From Acetobacteraceae bacterium (GTDB lineage: Bacteria > Pseudomonadota > Alphaproteobacteria > Acetobacterales > Acetobacteraceae): a stretch of DNA of 64,000 nt. This document shows, piece by piece, positions 45,278 through 52,331 of the stretch (position 1 is the first letter of the stretch; every line of letters begins with the position of its first letter). Position numbers and translations under genes: made by a program. Where the stretch lies: contig CANJJS010000011.1 in NCBI GenBank assembly GCA_947474705.1, positions 1-64,000 of the forward strand. The letters are read 5' to 3'. Under the pieces are notes generated by a model. The model saw nothing but the letters and a program-made list of their open reading frames with translations, searched no databases and was not told where the DNA came from.

Positions 45278-46300
45278 TCAGGTCGCGGGGACCCACGCGC
45301 GGACTCGCTCTGGCAGCAATGTCACGACCGCCCGGCGCGTGGGATGCCAAAACGCGGACAGCAGCAGCAATGCCGATCCGACGACCAGGGCCGTCAGCGC
45401 GAGGCTGATGTTCAACGCCCCGATCGCCTGGATCAGCGCGCTGATCGCGTAGAGGACGTAGAACAGCGCCGAGACCAGCAAGGCCCGCCGATCCACCGTC
45501 AAGGCGACAAGGGCCAGGACGGCGTAGAGCCCCACGCCCGCGGCTGCTTTCGCGAGGCTGGTTTCATCGCCATCCAGCAGGCCAAGAAGCGAAAACACGG
45601 GATGCACGATCGCCGGTGCCGCCGAGAGATGTAACCAAAACGCCACGTCGGATCGCCGTGTCAGGCGGGCGCGATCGGACATGTCCCACCGCATCGCCAG
45701 GCCGAACAAGCTTAGGCCGCCCGCGAACAGCAACCATGGCCAATGGGCTTTCGCCGCGGGCACCAGCACCAGCAGCAACGCCACCGCGGCGGCGACCGCG
45801 GCCACCGCGCCCACCGCGATCGTCACTGGCACGCGAAACCGGCGCCAGTGCGCTACCGTGGCGGCGACCGCGGTTAACGCCGCGAGCGCTCCGATCGCGC
45901 TGTCGGGTGCCGCGGAAAACACCGCTTTTGACAGCAAGGCCCCTTCCGCGCAGGCACCGCCGGCGAAACTTCCCAAAAGCAAAAGACTCGGCAGCGCCAT
46001 ACGGCGGCGTCGCGTGAAATATTCCGCGAGCCCCCAACTGACCGCCGATACCGCGAGCCCGACCAGGACCGGCGCCCATTCGCTCGCGAGCCAGCCCACG
46101 GCGATCAACAAAAGCACCGCGGCAATCGAAACGAAAATGTCGTTGAACCCGGTCAGCAGCCGGAAATGTTCCTCGTCGGCGATCGAACCCGAGGCCGCGC
46201 CCATGCGCCGGCGCGCCACGAACGCGCGGAGACTGTTGGCGGCATCGGCCGGGATCGCGCCGGCCGCCACGGCGGCATCGATTTCGTCGTCGCTGTACAT
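45278..46300 (-). CDS. DUF2157-like polytopic membrane protein
   Basis: A 340-residue protein with a short N-terminal cytoplasmic region (MYSDDEIDAAVAAGAIPADAA, to about residue 50) and about ten hydrophobic helices. The soluble head followed by many helices and the NDIFVSIAAVLLLIAVGWL segment resemble DUF2157 membrane proteins. Function is unknown. The ATG at 46300 is taken because it follows GGCCCC and gives the family-like start; an upstream start would add ten residues. It stands alone between pckA and a hydrolase gene. Confidence 0.8.
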   Translation of the reverse strand: MYSDDEIDAAVAAGAIPADAANSLRAFVARRRMGAASGSIADEEHFRLLTGFNDIFVSIAAVLLLIAVGWLASEWAPVLVGLAVSAVSWGLAEYFTRRRRMALPSLLLLGSFAGGACAEGALLSKAVFSAAPDSAIGALAALTAVAATVAHWRRFRVPVTIAVGAVAAVAAAVALLLVLVPAAKAHWPWLLFAGGLSLFGLAMRWDMSDRARLTRRSDVAFWLHLSAAPAIVHPVFSLLGLLDGDETSLAKAAAGVGLYAVLALVALTVDRRALLVSALFYVLYAISALIQAIGALNISLALTALVVGSALLLLSAFWHPTRRAVVTLLPERVRAWVPAT

Positions 46301-46402
46301 GGGGCCACACCGCTTGTTTCGCGGCATAGGTAACGCGCGGCGGCGAAAGACGAAAGCATCCCGCTTCCGCCGCCGGGTCTCGACGTTCGGCCCGGAGAGG
46401 TG

Positions 46403-47092
46403 TCAGCCGCCGGTCAGCAGCGCCGTCAACTCTTCCGGCATCGTCAGCATCGGGTAATGGCCGGTGTCCAGCTCGTGCCATTTCGCCTTGAGTTTCGCGG
46501 CGGCGCGGCGTTGATGCGCCTCCCCGGGATTGGGCGCCTGTTTGCACCAGATCACCGTCGCATCCCAGGACATTTCCCAAAAATCCGTCAATTTGACCGG
46601 TATCATCGACGTGCCCACGGGATGCGGCGTGATGCGGTCGATCACCCACGGCAACAACGCCGCTGGAACGTCGGCGAACAAGCCGTTCGCCGCTTCGTCG
46701 CGCGAAGGTCCCGCCGCCAGCCCATACGGCGGCGGCGCGGTCCGATTGACGATATCGCGAGATTTCTCTCCGTTGAACAACGCGAGAGCGTCCACCAGCA
46801 CGATCCGGCCGACGCGATCGCGCACTCGTTCGGCCGCACCGCACACGACCATGCCGCCGGAACTGGTGCCGACCAGCACGACATCGCGCAAATCTTCGTG
46901 AAACAGCAGTTCCGCGACCTCGGTGGCGAAGGTCGTCGTGTCGATTCCGGCGTGCAACTGATGCCGCCGCTCGCCGCATCCGATCATCGTCGGCGCGTAA
47001 ACCGTGTGACCCTTGGCGCGCAGCCGGGCGGCGACGTCGCGCCAGATCCAGCCACCCTGATAGGATCCATGCACAAGCACAAAGTTTGTCAT
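46403..47092 (-). CDS. Alpha/beta hydrolase (salicylate esterase-like)
   Basis: A 229-residue compact alpha/beta hydrolase. The N-terminus TNFVLVHGSYQGGWIW holds the oxyanion region. The nucleophile is Ser77 in VLVGTSSGGM, and the late His is in ELDTGHYPML. This arrangement is like plant methyl-salicylate esterase and related bacterial esterases. The start at 47092 is chosen because an upstream in-frame start would add 20 residues that do not belong to the fold. Substrate unknown. It diverges from a sulfurtransferase gene. Confidence 0.9.
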   Translation of the reverse strand: MTNFVLVHGSYQGGWIWRDVAARLRAKGHTVYAPTMIGCGERRHQLHAGIDTTTFATEVAELLFHEDLRDVVLVGTSSGGMVVCGAAERVRDRVGRIVLVDALALFNGEKSRDIVNRTAPPPYGLAAGPSRDEAANGLFADVPAALLPWVIDRITPHPVGTSMIPVKLTDFWEMSWDATVIWCKQAPNPGEAHQRRAAAKLKAKWHELDTGHYPMLTMPEELTALLTGG

Positions 47093-47230
47093 CTCAGGCG
47101 CTTCCCCGTGTTTTTCGTCGCGGGATTGTGAAACGACACCCAGGGAAGTCAATGGCGGCGCGATTTCCGGTTGACGGGAATGCCGGTATCGTGGGCGCCG
47201 GAACTGTCAATTCTGGAGGAGACGCCCGCC

Positions 47231-48028
47231 ATGCCAACCGATCCTTTCGTCGATCTCGCCGGCCTGTCCGGGCTGGGACCCATTCGCTGGCTCGATGCCA
47301 GAGACCAGGCCGCCTTCGAGGCGGGCCACGCGCCGAACGCGGTCCGCGCGCCCAGCGATGCCTGGGATAAAGCGGCGAAGGCCGCGGATACCGGGTTCGA
47401 GAGCACAGGTTTTTGGACGGAGGCACTGAACGCGCTGGCCGTGGGGTCGAACGCGACCGCCGTGGTTTACGACACCGGCGCGATGACGAACGCGGCGCGG
47501 GTTTGGTTCGTGCTGCAATATTACGGCCTGAAATGCGTGATTTTGAACGGCGGCTGGCCCGCCATTGCCGCGGCCTCCTCGGTTCCAATCGGTGCTGGAC
47601 CTGAGCCAACCCCTCACAAGATCGCCCCTGGGATTGGCGCCGTCGGATTGGTCGACCGGACGATTTTGAAGAGCCAGTTGGACGGCGCCGCGCATGTCTT
47701 CGACAGCCGCACACGCGCCGAGTTCACGGGCGAAGACTCGCGCGGGCGGGCGCGAAGCGGGCATTTGCCGGGCGCGCGGCATCTCTCGCATGTCGATCTG
47801 ATGGAAAAAGGCGTGGTGCATGCCGGGCCGGTGCTGCGCGCGATGATGGAAGGGGTGGGGTTCGGGCCAGGCGACCATATCGTGACTCATTGCGAAGGCG
47901 GGGGCCGGGCGGCGTTCGCGGCGGCGGCGGCGGTGCGCGCGGGATTCGACGACGTTCGCGTTTATTATCTCAGCTTTGGCGATTGGGCGAGGGATGAGAG
48001 TTGCCCGATCGTTAAAGATCGATCGTAA
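47231..48028 (+). CDS. Sulfurtransferase (tandem rhodanese, SseA-like)
   Basis: A 265-residue protein with two rhodanese domains. The first (about residues 1-120) lacks an active cysteine and has AVVYDTGAMTNAARVWF. The second ends in the active loop with Cys221 in VTHCEGGGRAA, a six-residue Cys-x4-Arg-type loop. The active loop differs from the CRKGVT of thiosulfate sulfurtransferase and CGSGVT of mercaptopyruvate enzymes, so the donor cannot be named. GGAGGA lies about 10 bases before ATG 47231. A strong hairpin follows its stop. Confidence 0.9.
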   Translation: MPTDPFVDLAGLSGLGPIRWLDARDQAAFEAGHAPNAVRAPSDAWDKAAKAADTGFESTGFWTEALNALAVGSNATAVVYDTGAMTNAARVWFVLQYYGLKCVILNGGWPAIAAASSVPIGAGPEPTPHKIAPGIGAVGLVDRTILKSQLDGAAHVFDSRTRAEFTGEDSRGRARSGHLPGARHLSHVDLMEKGVVHAGPVLRAMMEGVGFGPGDHIVTHCEGGGRAAFAAAAAVRAGFDDVRVYYLSFGDWARDESCPIVKDRS

Positions 48029-48037
48029 CTGCCCCGG

Positions 48038-48081
48038 TGAGGTGGTCCCCGATTCCTGTCCAACCGATGGGGACCACCTCA
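48038..48081 (+). terminator. Hairpin after the sulfurtransferase gene
   Basis: A perfect 13-base inverted repeat (48038-48050 and 48069-48081; TGAGGTGGTCCCC and its complement) with an 18-base loop begins 10 bases after the stop codon. The stem is GC-rich and could end or stabilise the transcript. There is no T-tract after it, so a factor-dependent or processing role is as likely as intrinsic termination. Confidence 0.55.
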
Positions 48082-48285
48082 GTTCGGATTGCCGGCCGGG
48101 CAGGGTGGGAAGACGCGAACCGCGGGTGGGGGCGGGGAATTTGGAAGAACGCATGCGCGGAGCGGTCTTATCATATCCATCGATATGACGCGGAATTTCG
48201 ATCCTGGGCGTTCGTATCGGAACCGAACGATCGTGGCCGCCGGACATGACGGCGGGGTGGCGGCACGGAGGCGGAAGCGGCACGT

Positions 48286-48322
48286 CTCCGTGGTCCTCCG
48301 TGCGACCTCCGTGGCCTCCGTG
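48286..48322. repeat. Four irregular tandem copies of CTCCGTG
   Basis: CTCCGTG occurs at 48286-48292, 48296-48302, 48307-48313 and 48316-48322, with periods of 10, 11 and 9 bases, followed by TTAAAACGG. On the minus strand this reads as repeated CACGGAG. From general knowledge, similar tandem CCTCCGTG / CACGGAGG blocks are dispersed in many bacterial genomes between genes and give rise to false open frames. The block lies in the 364-base gene-free stretch 48029-48392, which otherwise holds only the hairpin at 48038-48081 and no supported gene. Confidence 0.6.
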
Positions 48323-48392
48323 TTAAAACGGTTCATTATGCACGGGCGTCGATGACGGCATCGGGCGATCGGCCTTCGGCCACTGGGCTGAG

Positions 48393-48593
48393 TCAATGAT
48401 GCCCGAACCACGCCTTGATCGCCGCGAACAAGGCGAACACCTTCCATTCCGGCACATCCATGTTCCGGAAAAGGAACGAAATGAACGCGAACACCGCGTA
48501 AACCGCGGCATCCATTGGCATCCAGTTCGCGGGTGCCGAAAAAATCGCGAGAAGCATCTGGAAGCTGGGGAGTATCGTCTCCATTTCGAGCAT
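48393..48593 (-). CDS. Small hydrophobic protein, 66 residues
   Basis: A short protein from ATG 48593, with AAAGGAA 7 bases before it. It has two hydrophobic stretches (SFQMLLAIFSA, and AAVYAVFAFISFLF near residues 29-42) and a Trp/Lys-containing C-terminus ending KAWFGHH. It is probably a small inner-membrane protein. The family is not recognised. It diverges from the HTH/SUMF1-like pair across about 100 bases, so it could share regulation with that unit. The clear ribosome site and hydrophobic pattern argue that it is real. Confidence 0.6.
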   Translation of the reverse strand: MLEMETILPSFQMLLAIFSAPANWMPMDAAVYAVFAFISFLFRNMDVPEWKVFALFAAIKAWFGHH

Positions 48594-48696
48594 CGGACTG
48601 TTCCTTTTTGTTGAACAGCCGTTAAGTAGTCTCATATCGAGTCCCCGAACCAAGCGGTTCCATCGCGGAGAATCGCGGACAACAGTGGAGTTTCCC

Positions 48697-49635
48697 ATGG
48701 CACGCCCGGCACGTCTTGGCCCGGAGAAAGATCGTCGCCATCTCGCCGATATGATCGATACCGAGATGACCAGAGGGCAGCGGCCAGAGGGCGCCAACGG
48801 CGAGCCTTGGACCAACGCGAATTTTGGCCTGGAGGCTGGCGCCGCCGAAACCACGGTTCGAGGCTGGCGTGGGGCGGAGGGCGTGGCGTTGGCGACGCCG
48901 AACGGGATCGTTCCCATTCTGAAAGCCTTTTACGGGCCGGAGGCGACCACCGCGTTTCCGGGGCAATATGCCGCGATGCGGCTCGCCTGGCGCCGGGCCA
49001 AAGGCTTCCTGGACGACGAAGCGGCCGCGCCGGAGCCTCGGGCGCTCGATCGCAAAGTGTTCACCGGGCCGCTGCACCTTGTCGATCTGACGGTCAGCCA
49101 GCCGACGCCGGACAACGCGGGGAATCTGATCGTGCCCTACACGCTCCATATCTATCCCGACACGACCCAGGCTTATCGCGGGCAGAGTGTGGAGATCGGG
49201 CTGACCGCCGCGTGCGTGAAGGTGGCGGCCCAGGCGTGGCAGCCGAACGTCGATGCGGTGTTCCGGCACAAGACGCCTTCGAAGAACGTCACGGGCACCG
49301 CTGTCCCGCACGGTATCTACGCGATCGGCCCGCTCGACGCGAAGGGGCGGCTGGCGGGGGCGCCGCTGGCGGATCAGTCGCCCGTCACGCTGGAACCCGC
49401 GCCCTCGTCCGGGCCGGAGGCGGTTTCGGACGACATCGCCTTCCAGGTTCAGGCCGCGCGCGAGTGGTTTGACGTCGATGTGCCGGGCGCGCCGGGCGAT
49501 TCCTCCGCGATCAAGAATGCCGTGATGGCGGCGATTTTCGCGGAGGCGTTTCCCCGGACCGAGGGCAACCAGCACATCGTCGCCTCCGCCATCGTCGCCG
49601 GCAAAGCGAGGAAAGACCCGCCCCCATGTCCCTGA
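48697..49635 (+). CDS. HTH-domain protein of unknown function, upstream of SUMF1-like gene
   Basis: A 312-residue protein. GTGGAG (48685-48690) lies 6 bases before ATG 48697 and would itself be the start of a longer form; the ATG is preferred. Residues about 35-75 read like a helix-turn-helix (NFGLEAGAAETTVRGWRGAE, then NGIVPILKAFYG), similar to Xre-type DNA readers. The rest (about 100-310) is beta-rich, starting at LHLVDLTVSQPTPDN, with no recognised domain and no membrane segment. It overlaps the next gene by ten bases, so both are co-translated. A regulator with a sensory or ligand domain is a reasonable guess only. Confidence 0.65.
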   Translation: MARPARLGPEKDRRHLADMIDTEMTRGQRPEGANGEPWTNANFGLEAGAAETTVRGWRGAEGVALATPNGIVPILKAFYGPEATTAFPGQYAAMRLAWRRAKGFLDDEAAAPEPRALDRKVFTGPLHLVDLTVSQPTPDNAGNLIVPYTLHIYPDTTQAYRGQSVEIGLTAACVKVAAQAWQPNVDAVFRHKTPSKNVTGTAVPHGIYAIGPLDAKGRLAGAPLADQSPVTLEPAPSSGPEAVSDDIAFQVQAAREWFDVDVPGAPGDSSAIKNAVMAAIFAEAFPRTEGNQHIVASAIVAGKARKDPPPCP

Positions 49636-50714
49636 CTCCGGACCACATCCGCCGCATCGTCCAGGTCGCGCAGAGCCAGGACATGGGGTTCGTCGAGCTT
49701 GTGGGCCTGGCCGAACTGGACCCGGCGGAGGCATTCAAGGGCGCCGTCCTCCAAGGCCTCGATCTTCGAAATGAGGACCTGTCCGGCTTCGATTTCACCG
49801 GCGCGCGGCTGGAGGGGTGCCAACTGGACGGCGCCGACCTGTCGCGCGCCGCGGGGATCGACGCCGTGGTGTTGAGTGGCGCGACGGGCCTTGAAACCGC
49901 TCGCCTGCCCTTCTGGGTCTCGGGACGCCCGCCCTCCTGGGCGCACGAATGGGGCCGGGACGAATACGGGCCGTGGGTCTCGTTCAAGGTGCCGGGGACG
50001 GAGGTGACGCAGCGCATGCGCTGGTGCCCGCCGGGGAAGTTCATGATGGGCTCGCCGGAGGATGAGGTGGGGCGGTTCGGCCGGGAAGATCCCCGGCACG
50101 AGGTCGCGATCGCCCAGGGGTTCTGGATGTTTGAGACAACCTGCACGGAGGCGCTGTGGACCGAGGTCATGGGAGTGCCTCCGCGCCGGCCGCGGGGTCC
50201 GGCTGTTCCCGTGACGGAGGTCTCCTGGATGGACAGCCAGGACTTCGCGGCGCGCCTGAACGGGATGCTGCCTGGTCTGGAGATCGGCCTCCCCAGCGAG
50301 GCACGATGGGAATACGCCTGCCGGGCCGGGACCGTGACGCCCTATAGCTTCGGCGAAACCATTTCGCGGGATCAGGTGTGTTTCGGCGGCCGCGCGCCCG
50401 TCGTGGTGGGATCGCTCCCCGCCAACGCCTGGGGCCTTCGGGAGATGCACGGCAATGTCCTGGAGTGGTGCGAAGACGACTGGCACGACGATTACCAGGA
50501 TGCCCCGCTGGATGGGACGGCGCGCGTCAAGAGCAACGGTGCCGCGAGCCGCGTGGTGCGCGGCGGTTCCTGGATCGGCGACGCGCGCGGCGTGCGCTCG
50601 GCGGCTCGCAATGGCTACGACCCGTCTGTCCGCGCCGACAACCTCGGTTTTCGCTGTGCCCGAGTTCAGGCGCAAAGCGACCGGACCCAAGCGGCGCCGG
50701 TGGCCCTGGCGTAG
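49626..50714 (+). CDS. Pentapeptide-repeat plus SUMF1/FGE-like domain protein
   Basis: A 362-residue protein. Residues about 38-80 are a short pentapeptide-repeat stretch (LQGLDLRNEDLSGFDFTGAR...). Residues about 130-345 form a formylglycine-generating-enzyme-like (C-type lectin-like) domain: MRWCPPGKFMMGSPEDE, PVTEVSWMDSQDFAARLN, LPSEARWEYACRAGT, NAWGLREMHGNVLEWCEDDW, VVRGGSWIGDARGVRSAARN and DNLGFRCAR. The twin catalytic cysteines of true FGE (in the RxxCxxxxxC region after GGSW) are missing, so sulfatase activation is unlikely. A binding or structural role is more plausible. It overlaps the upstream HTH gene by ten bases. Confidence 0.87.
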   Translation: MSLTPDHIRRIVQVAQSQDMGFVELVGLAELDPAEAFKGAVLQGLDLRNEDLSGFDFTGARLEGCQLDGADLSRAAGIDAVVLSGATGLETARLPFWVSGRPPSWAHEWGRDEYGPWVSFKVPGTEVTQRMRWCPPGKFMMGSPEDEVGRFGREDPRHEVAIAQGFWMFETTCTEALWTEVMGVPPRRPRGPAVPVTEVSWMDSQDFAARLNGMLPGLEIGLPSEARWEYACRAGTVTPYSFGETISRDQVCFGGRAPVVVGSLPANAWGLREMHGNVLEWCEDDWHDDYQDAPLDGTARVKSNGAASRVVRGGSWIGDARGVRSAARNGYDPSVRADNLGFRCARVQAQSDRTQAAPVALA

Positions 50715-50786
50715 GGGCGTAAAGCGCGGAGCGCCGCCCCTCCGCCTGGGCCACAAGGCGACGCGGGGTCTTTGGCGAACGTGCCG

Positions 50787-50815
50787 CGGAGCGGCCGAAT
50801 TTTTTCGCTGCTCCG
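50787..50815 (+). terminator. Possible hairpin between SUMF1-like gene and HigB
   Basis: GGAGCGGC (50788-50795) can pair with GCTGCTCC (50807-50814) including one G-T pair; C50787 and G50815 extend it. The loop holds a run of six T. It sits 73 bases after the SUMF1-like stop and about 90 before the toxin frame, so it may separate the two units. The T-run is in the loop and not after the stem, which is not classical. Confidence 0.3.
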
Positions 50816-50901
50816 GAACATCCGCGCCGCCTTTGTCCGGCGTCGCTGAGGTTCCCGTTAAATCTCTGGCGACCCGTCCCGCGAGAGGTCTCGCGTTACG
50901 C

Positions 50902-51180
50902 ACGATCCTCGGCCTCCGCCACAAGGGCCTCGAACGTTTCCACCGAACCGGCGCCACGACCGGCATCGACGCCCGGCACGTGGCGAAACTCCGGCGGTCG
51001 CTCTCGCGGCTCGACATCGCCAGCGGTCCGGATGACATGCGGCTTCCGGGCGCCCGGCTCCACGAACTCAAGGGCGAGCGAAAGGGCCAATGGGCGGTCT
51101 GGGTGTCCGGAAACTGGCGTCTTGTCTTCTCGTTCGAGGATGGAGACGCCGCCGATGTCAATTATCTCGACTATCATTGA
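50902..51180 (+). CDS. higB: HigB-like toxin of the RelE/ParE family, start codon degenerate
   Basis: The 92-residue region matches HigB-type RelE/ParE toxins, which cleave mRNA on the ribosome. Visible segments are [52 protein letters not shown] and the family end VNYLDYH. The length equals the usual 92 residues only if translation begins at 50902, where the codon is ACG rather than the ATG expected for M-I-x-S-F-R-H-K. The first legal upstream start is TTG at 50833, which would add 23 residues. The toxin may be silenced or start oddly. It is followed 13 bases later by a HigA-type antitoxin. Confidence 0.75.
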   Translation, partial: TILGLRHKGLERFHRTGATTGIDARHVAKLRRSLSRLDIASGPDDMRLPGARLHELKGERKGQWAVWVSGNWRLVFSFEDGDAADVNYLDYH

Positions 51181-51193
51181 AGGAGACCCGGAA

Positions 51194-51490
51194 ATGCCTA
51201 TGCACGACCCCGCCCATCCCGGCGACATCGTCCGGGAGGAATGCCTGCTGCCCCTTGGTTTGTCGGTCACCGCCGCCGCCGAGGGGTTGGGCGTATCTCG
51301 AAAAACCTTGTCCTCGCTGTTGAATGGCCGTGCCGGGGTGTCGCCGGAGATGGCGATCCGGCTGGAGAAGGCCGGTTGGAGCCGTGCCGAGGCGTGGTTG
51401 AAGCTGCAATTGGCGTACGATCTTTGGCACGCGCGGAAGCGGGCGGATACGATCGAGGTGACGCGGTTTCCGGGGGTGGTGGTGGCGTGA
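51194..51490 (+). CDS. higA: HigA-type antitoxin (Xre family HTH)
   Basis: A 98-residue HTH antitoxin. It begins [18 protein letters not shown], a typical HigA start, and carries the Xre helix-turn-helix [44 protein letters not shown] (51181-51186) lies 7 bases before ATG 51194. It is expected to bind and neutralise HigB and repress the pair's promoter. The order toxin then antitoxin is normal for HigBA. A palindrome follows its stop. Confidence 0.92.
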   Translation: MPMHDPAHPGDIVREECLLPLGLSVTAAAEGLGVSRKTLSSLLNGRAGVSPEMAIRLEKAGWSRAEAWLKLQLAYDLWHARKRADTIEVTRFPGVVVA

Positions 51491-51515
51491 TGGGAAAAGG
51501 CGTGCCGCGACCGGT

Positions 51516-51534
51516 GGCCCGGTCAAGCCGGGCC
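51516..51534. repeat. Palindromic GGCCCGG / CCGGGCC repeat after higA
   Basis: GGCCCGG (51516-51522) and CCGGGCC (51528-51534) form a perfect seven-base stem with loop TCAAG, followed by ATGACGA. From general knowledge this string resembles a dispersed palindromic repeat found in alphaproteobacterial intergenic regions. It begins 26 bases after the higA stop and could also act as its terminator. Confidence 0.55.
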
Positions 51535-51542
51535 ATGACGAC

Positions 51543-51573
51543 GGGGGGCGAGGGGGGGCGAGGGGGGAAGGTG
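51543..51573 (+). repeat. G-run tandem repeat with G-quadruplex potential
   Basis: The plus strand has G6 (51543-51548), CGA, G7 (51552-51558), CGA, G6 (51562-51567), then AAGGTGG. Three long G-runs separated by CGA, plus a nearby GG, are enough for an intramolecular four-strand structure, and each long run could split. It lies 53 bases past higA and just before the end of the 174-residue minus-strand gene. Confidence 0.6.
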
Positions 51574-51599
51574 GCGGGAGGCCAACTCCGCGGCGCGGC

Positions 51600-52124
51600 T
51601 TACGTCCAGCGCATTGCCGCGGCGGCGTGGCGGGTGGGTTGGGCGCGGGGGCCGGTGGAGCCCGCCGCTTTTGGCGCGGTTTGGCCCGGGGGTTGTGGGT
51701 GGTCTGGGGTGAAGGGCGGGTCGAAGGGGTGGGCTGGCGGGGGTGGTGCGTCCTCGTCCGGTTCGGCTTCGGCCGCTTGTGCGGCCAAGGCTTTCGCGGC
51801 GGCGGCGCGGTGGCGGCGGAGTTCGGCGAGGTGGCTCGCCTGGATGCGGCCCAGGGCGATGGTTTGCTGACGGAGTTTGGAGGCGGACTCGGGGGAGGCG
51901 GCGGCATGGGCGGCCTTGACGGCGTCCAGGATTAAAGTCTGGAACAGGACGATCTGGCCGGCCAGGAAGACTTCCATCGGGTCCTGGGGGGCGAGCGCCT
52001 CGATTTGCGCCATGGCGGTTTCGGCGCGGATGAGGGCAATGTCGTGGGACTCGTCCGCATGGGTGGCGACGGCGTCGATGAGGTCCCGGGTGAGGAGGGC
52101 GATTTCGGTGGCGTCGGGCGGCAT
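51600..52124 (-). CDS. Hypothetical protein: helical N-terminus, proline-rich tail
   Basis: A 174-residue protein from ATG 52124 with AGGGAA about 7 bases ahead. Residues about 5-115 are strongly helical and Ala-rich (for example MEVFLAGQIVLFQTLILDAVKAAH), resembling a helical bundle or coiled coil. Residues 120-165 are acidic and then very Pro-rich (DEDAPPPPAHPFDPPF…). No signal peptide or membrane helix is clear. I do not recognise the family. A promoter-like sequence upstream and normal codon use in the helical part support a real gene; the Pro-rich tail runs toward a G-rich repeat. Confidence 0.6.
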   Translation of the reverse strand: MPPDATEIALLTRDLIDAVATHADESHDIALIRAETAMAQIEALAPQDPMEVFLAGQIVLFQTLILDAVKAAHAAASPESASKLRQQTIALGRIQASHLAELRRHRAAAAKALAAQAAEAEPDEDAPPPPAHPFDPPFTPDHPQPPGQTAPKAAGSTGPRAQPTRHAAAAMRWT

Positions 52125-52152
52125 GGGACGGGTTCCCTGGGTGTATTGGGTG

Positions 52153-52182
52153 TTTATTCCTTTATTGAGGAATTCGCGTCAA
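52153..52182 (-). promoter_or_regulatory. Candidate sigma70-like promoter for the 174-residue protein gene
   Basis: On the minus strand TTGACG (52182-52177) and AATAAA (52158-52153) are separated by 18 bases, about 30 bases before ATG 52124. This small AT-rich island in the 207-base divergent region is unusual in such GC-rich DNA, and it also lies upstream of the CYP153 operon on the other strand. Confidence 0.4.
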
Positions 52183-52331
52183 TGGGATTTTGGGGGGAGG
52201 TTGTCCGGGCCGGGCGGCCGCCGCCGCGGTCCCGCCGCCGAATAGAGGTTGATCCGCGCCCCGGGCGGGCGCTAACTCGCCCGAACCGCCGCCGCCGATG
52301 ACATCGTGGCGGCACCAAGGGAGACAGCAGC

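Noticed and set aside
48079-48447. A minus-strand coding region across the CTCCGTG repeat
   Set aside because: The translation is an artefact of the tandem repeat (N-T-E-A-T-E type), with no ribosome site and no family resemblance.
49626-50714. True formylglycine-generating enzyme
   Set aside because: The paired active-site cysteines expected after the GGSW motif are absent, and no sulfatase gene is near.
51267-51907. Pro-rich minus-strand open frames opposite higA
   Set aside because: They are shadows of high-GC third positions and of the palindromic repeat; higA on the plus strand has a clear start and domain.
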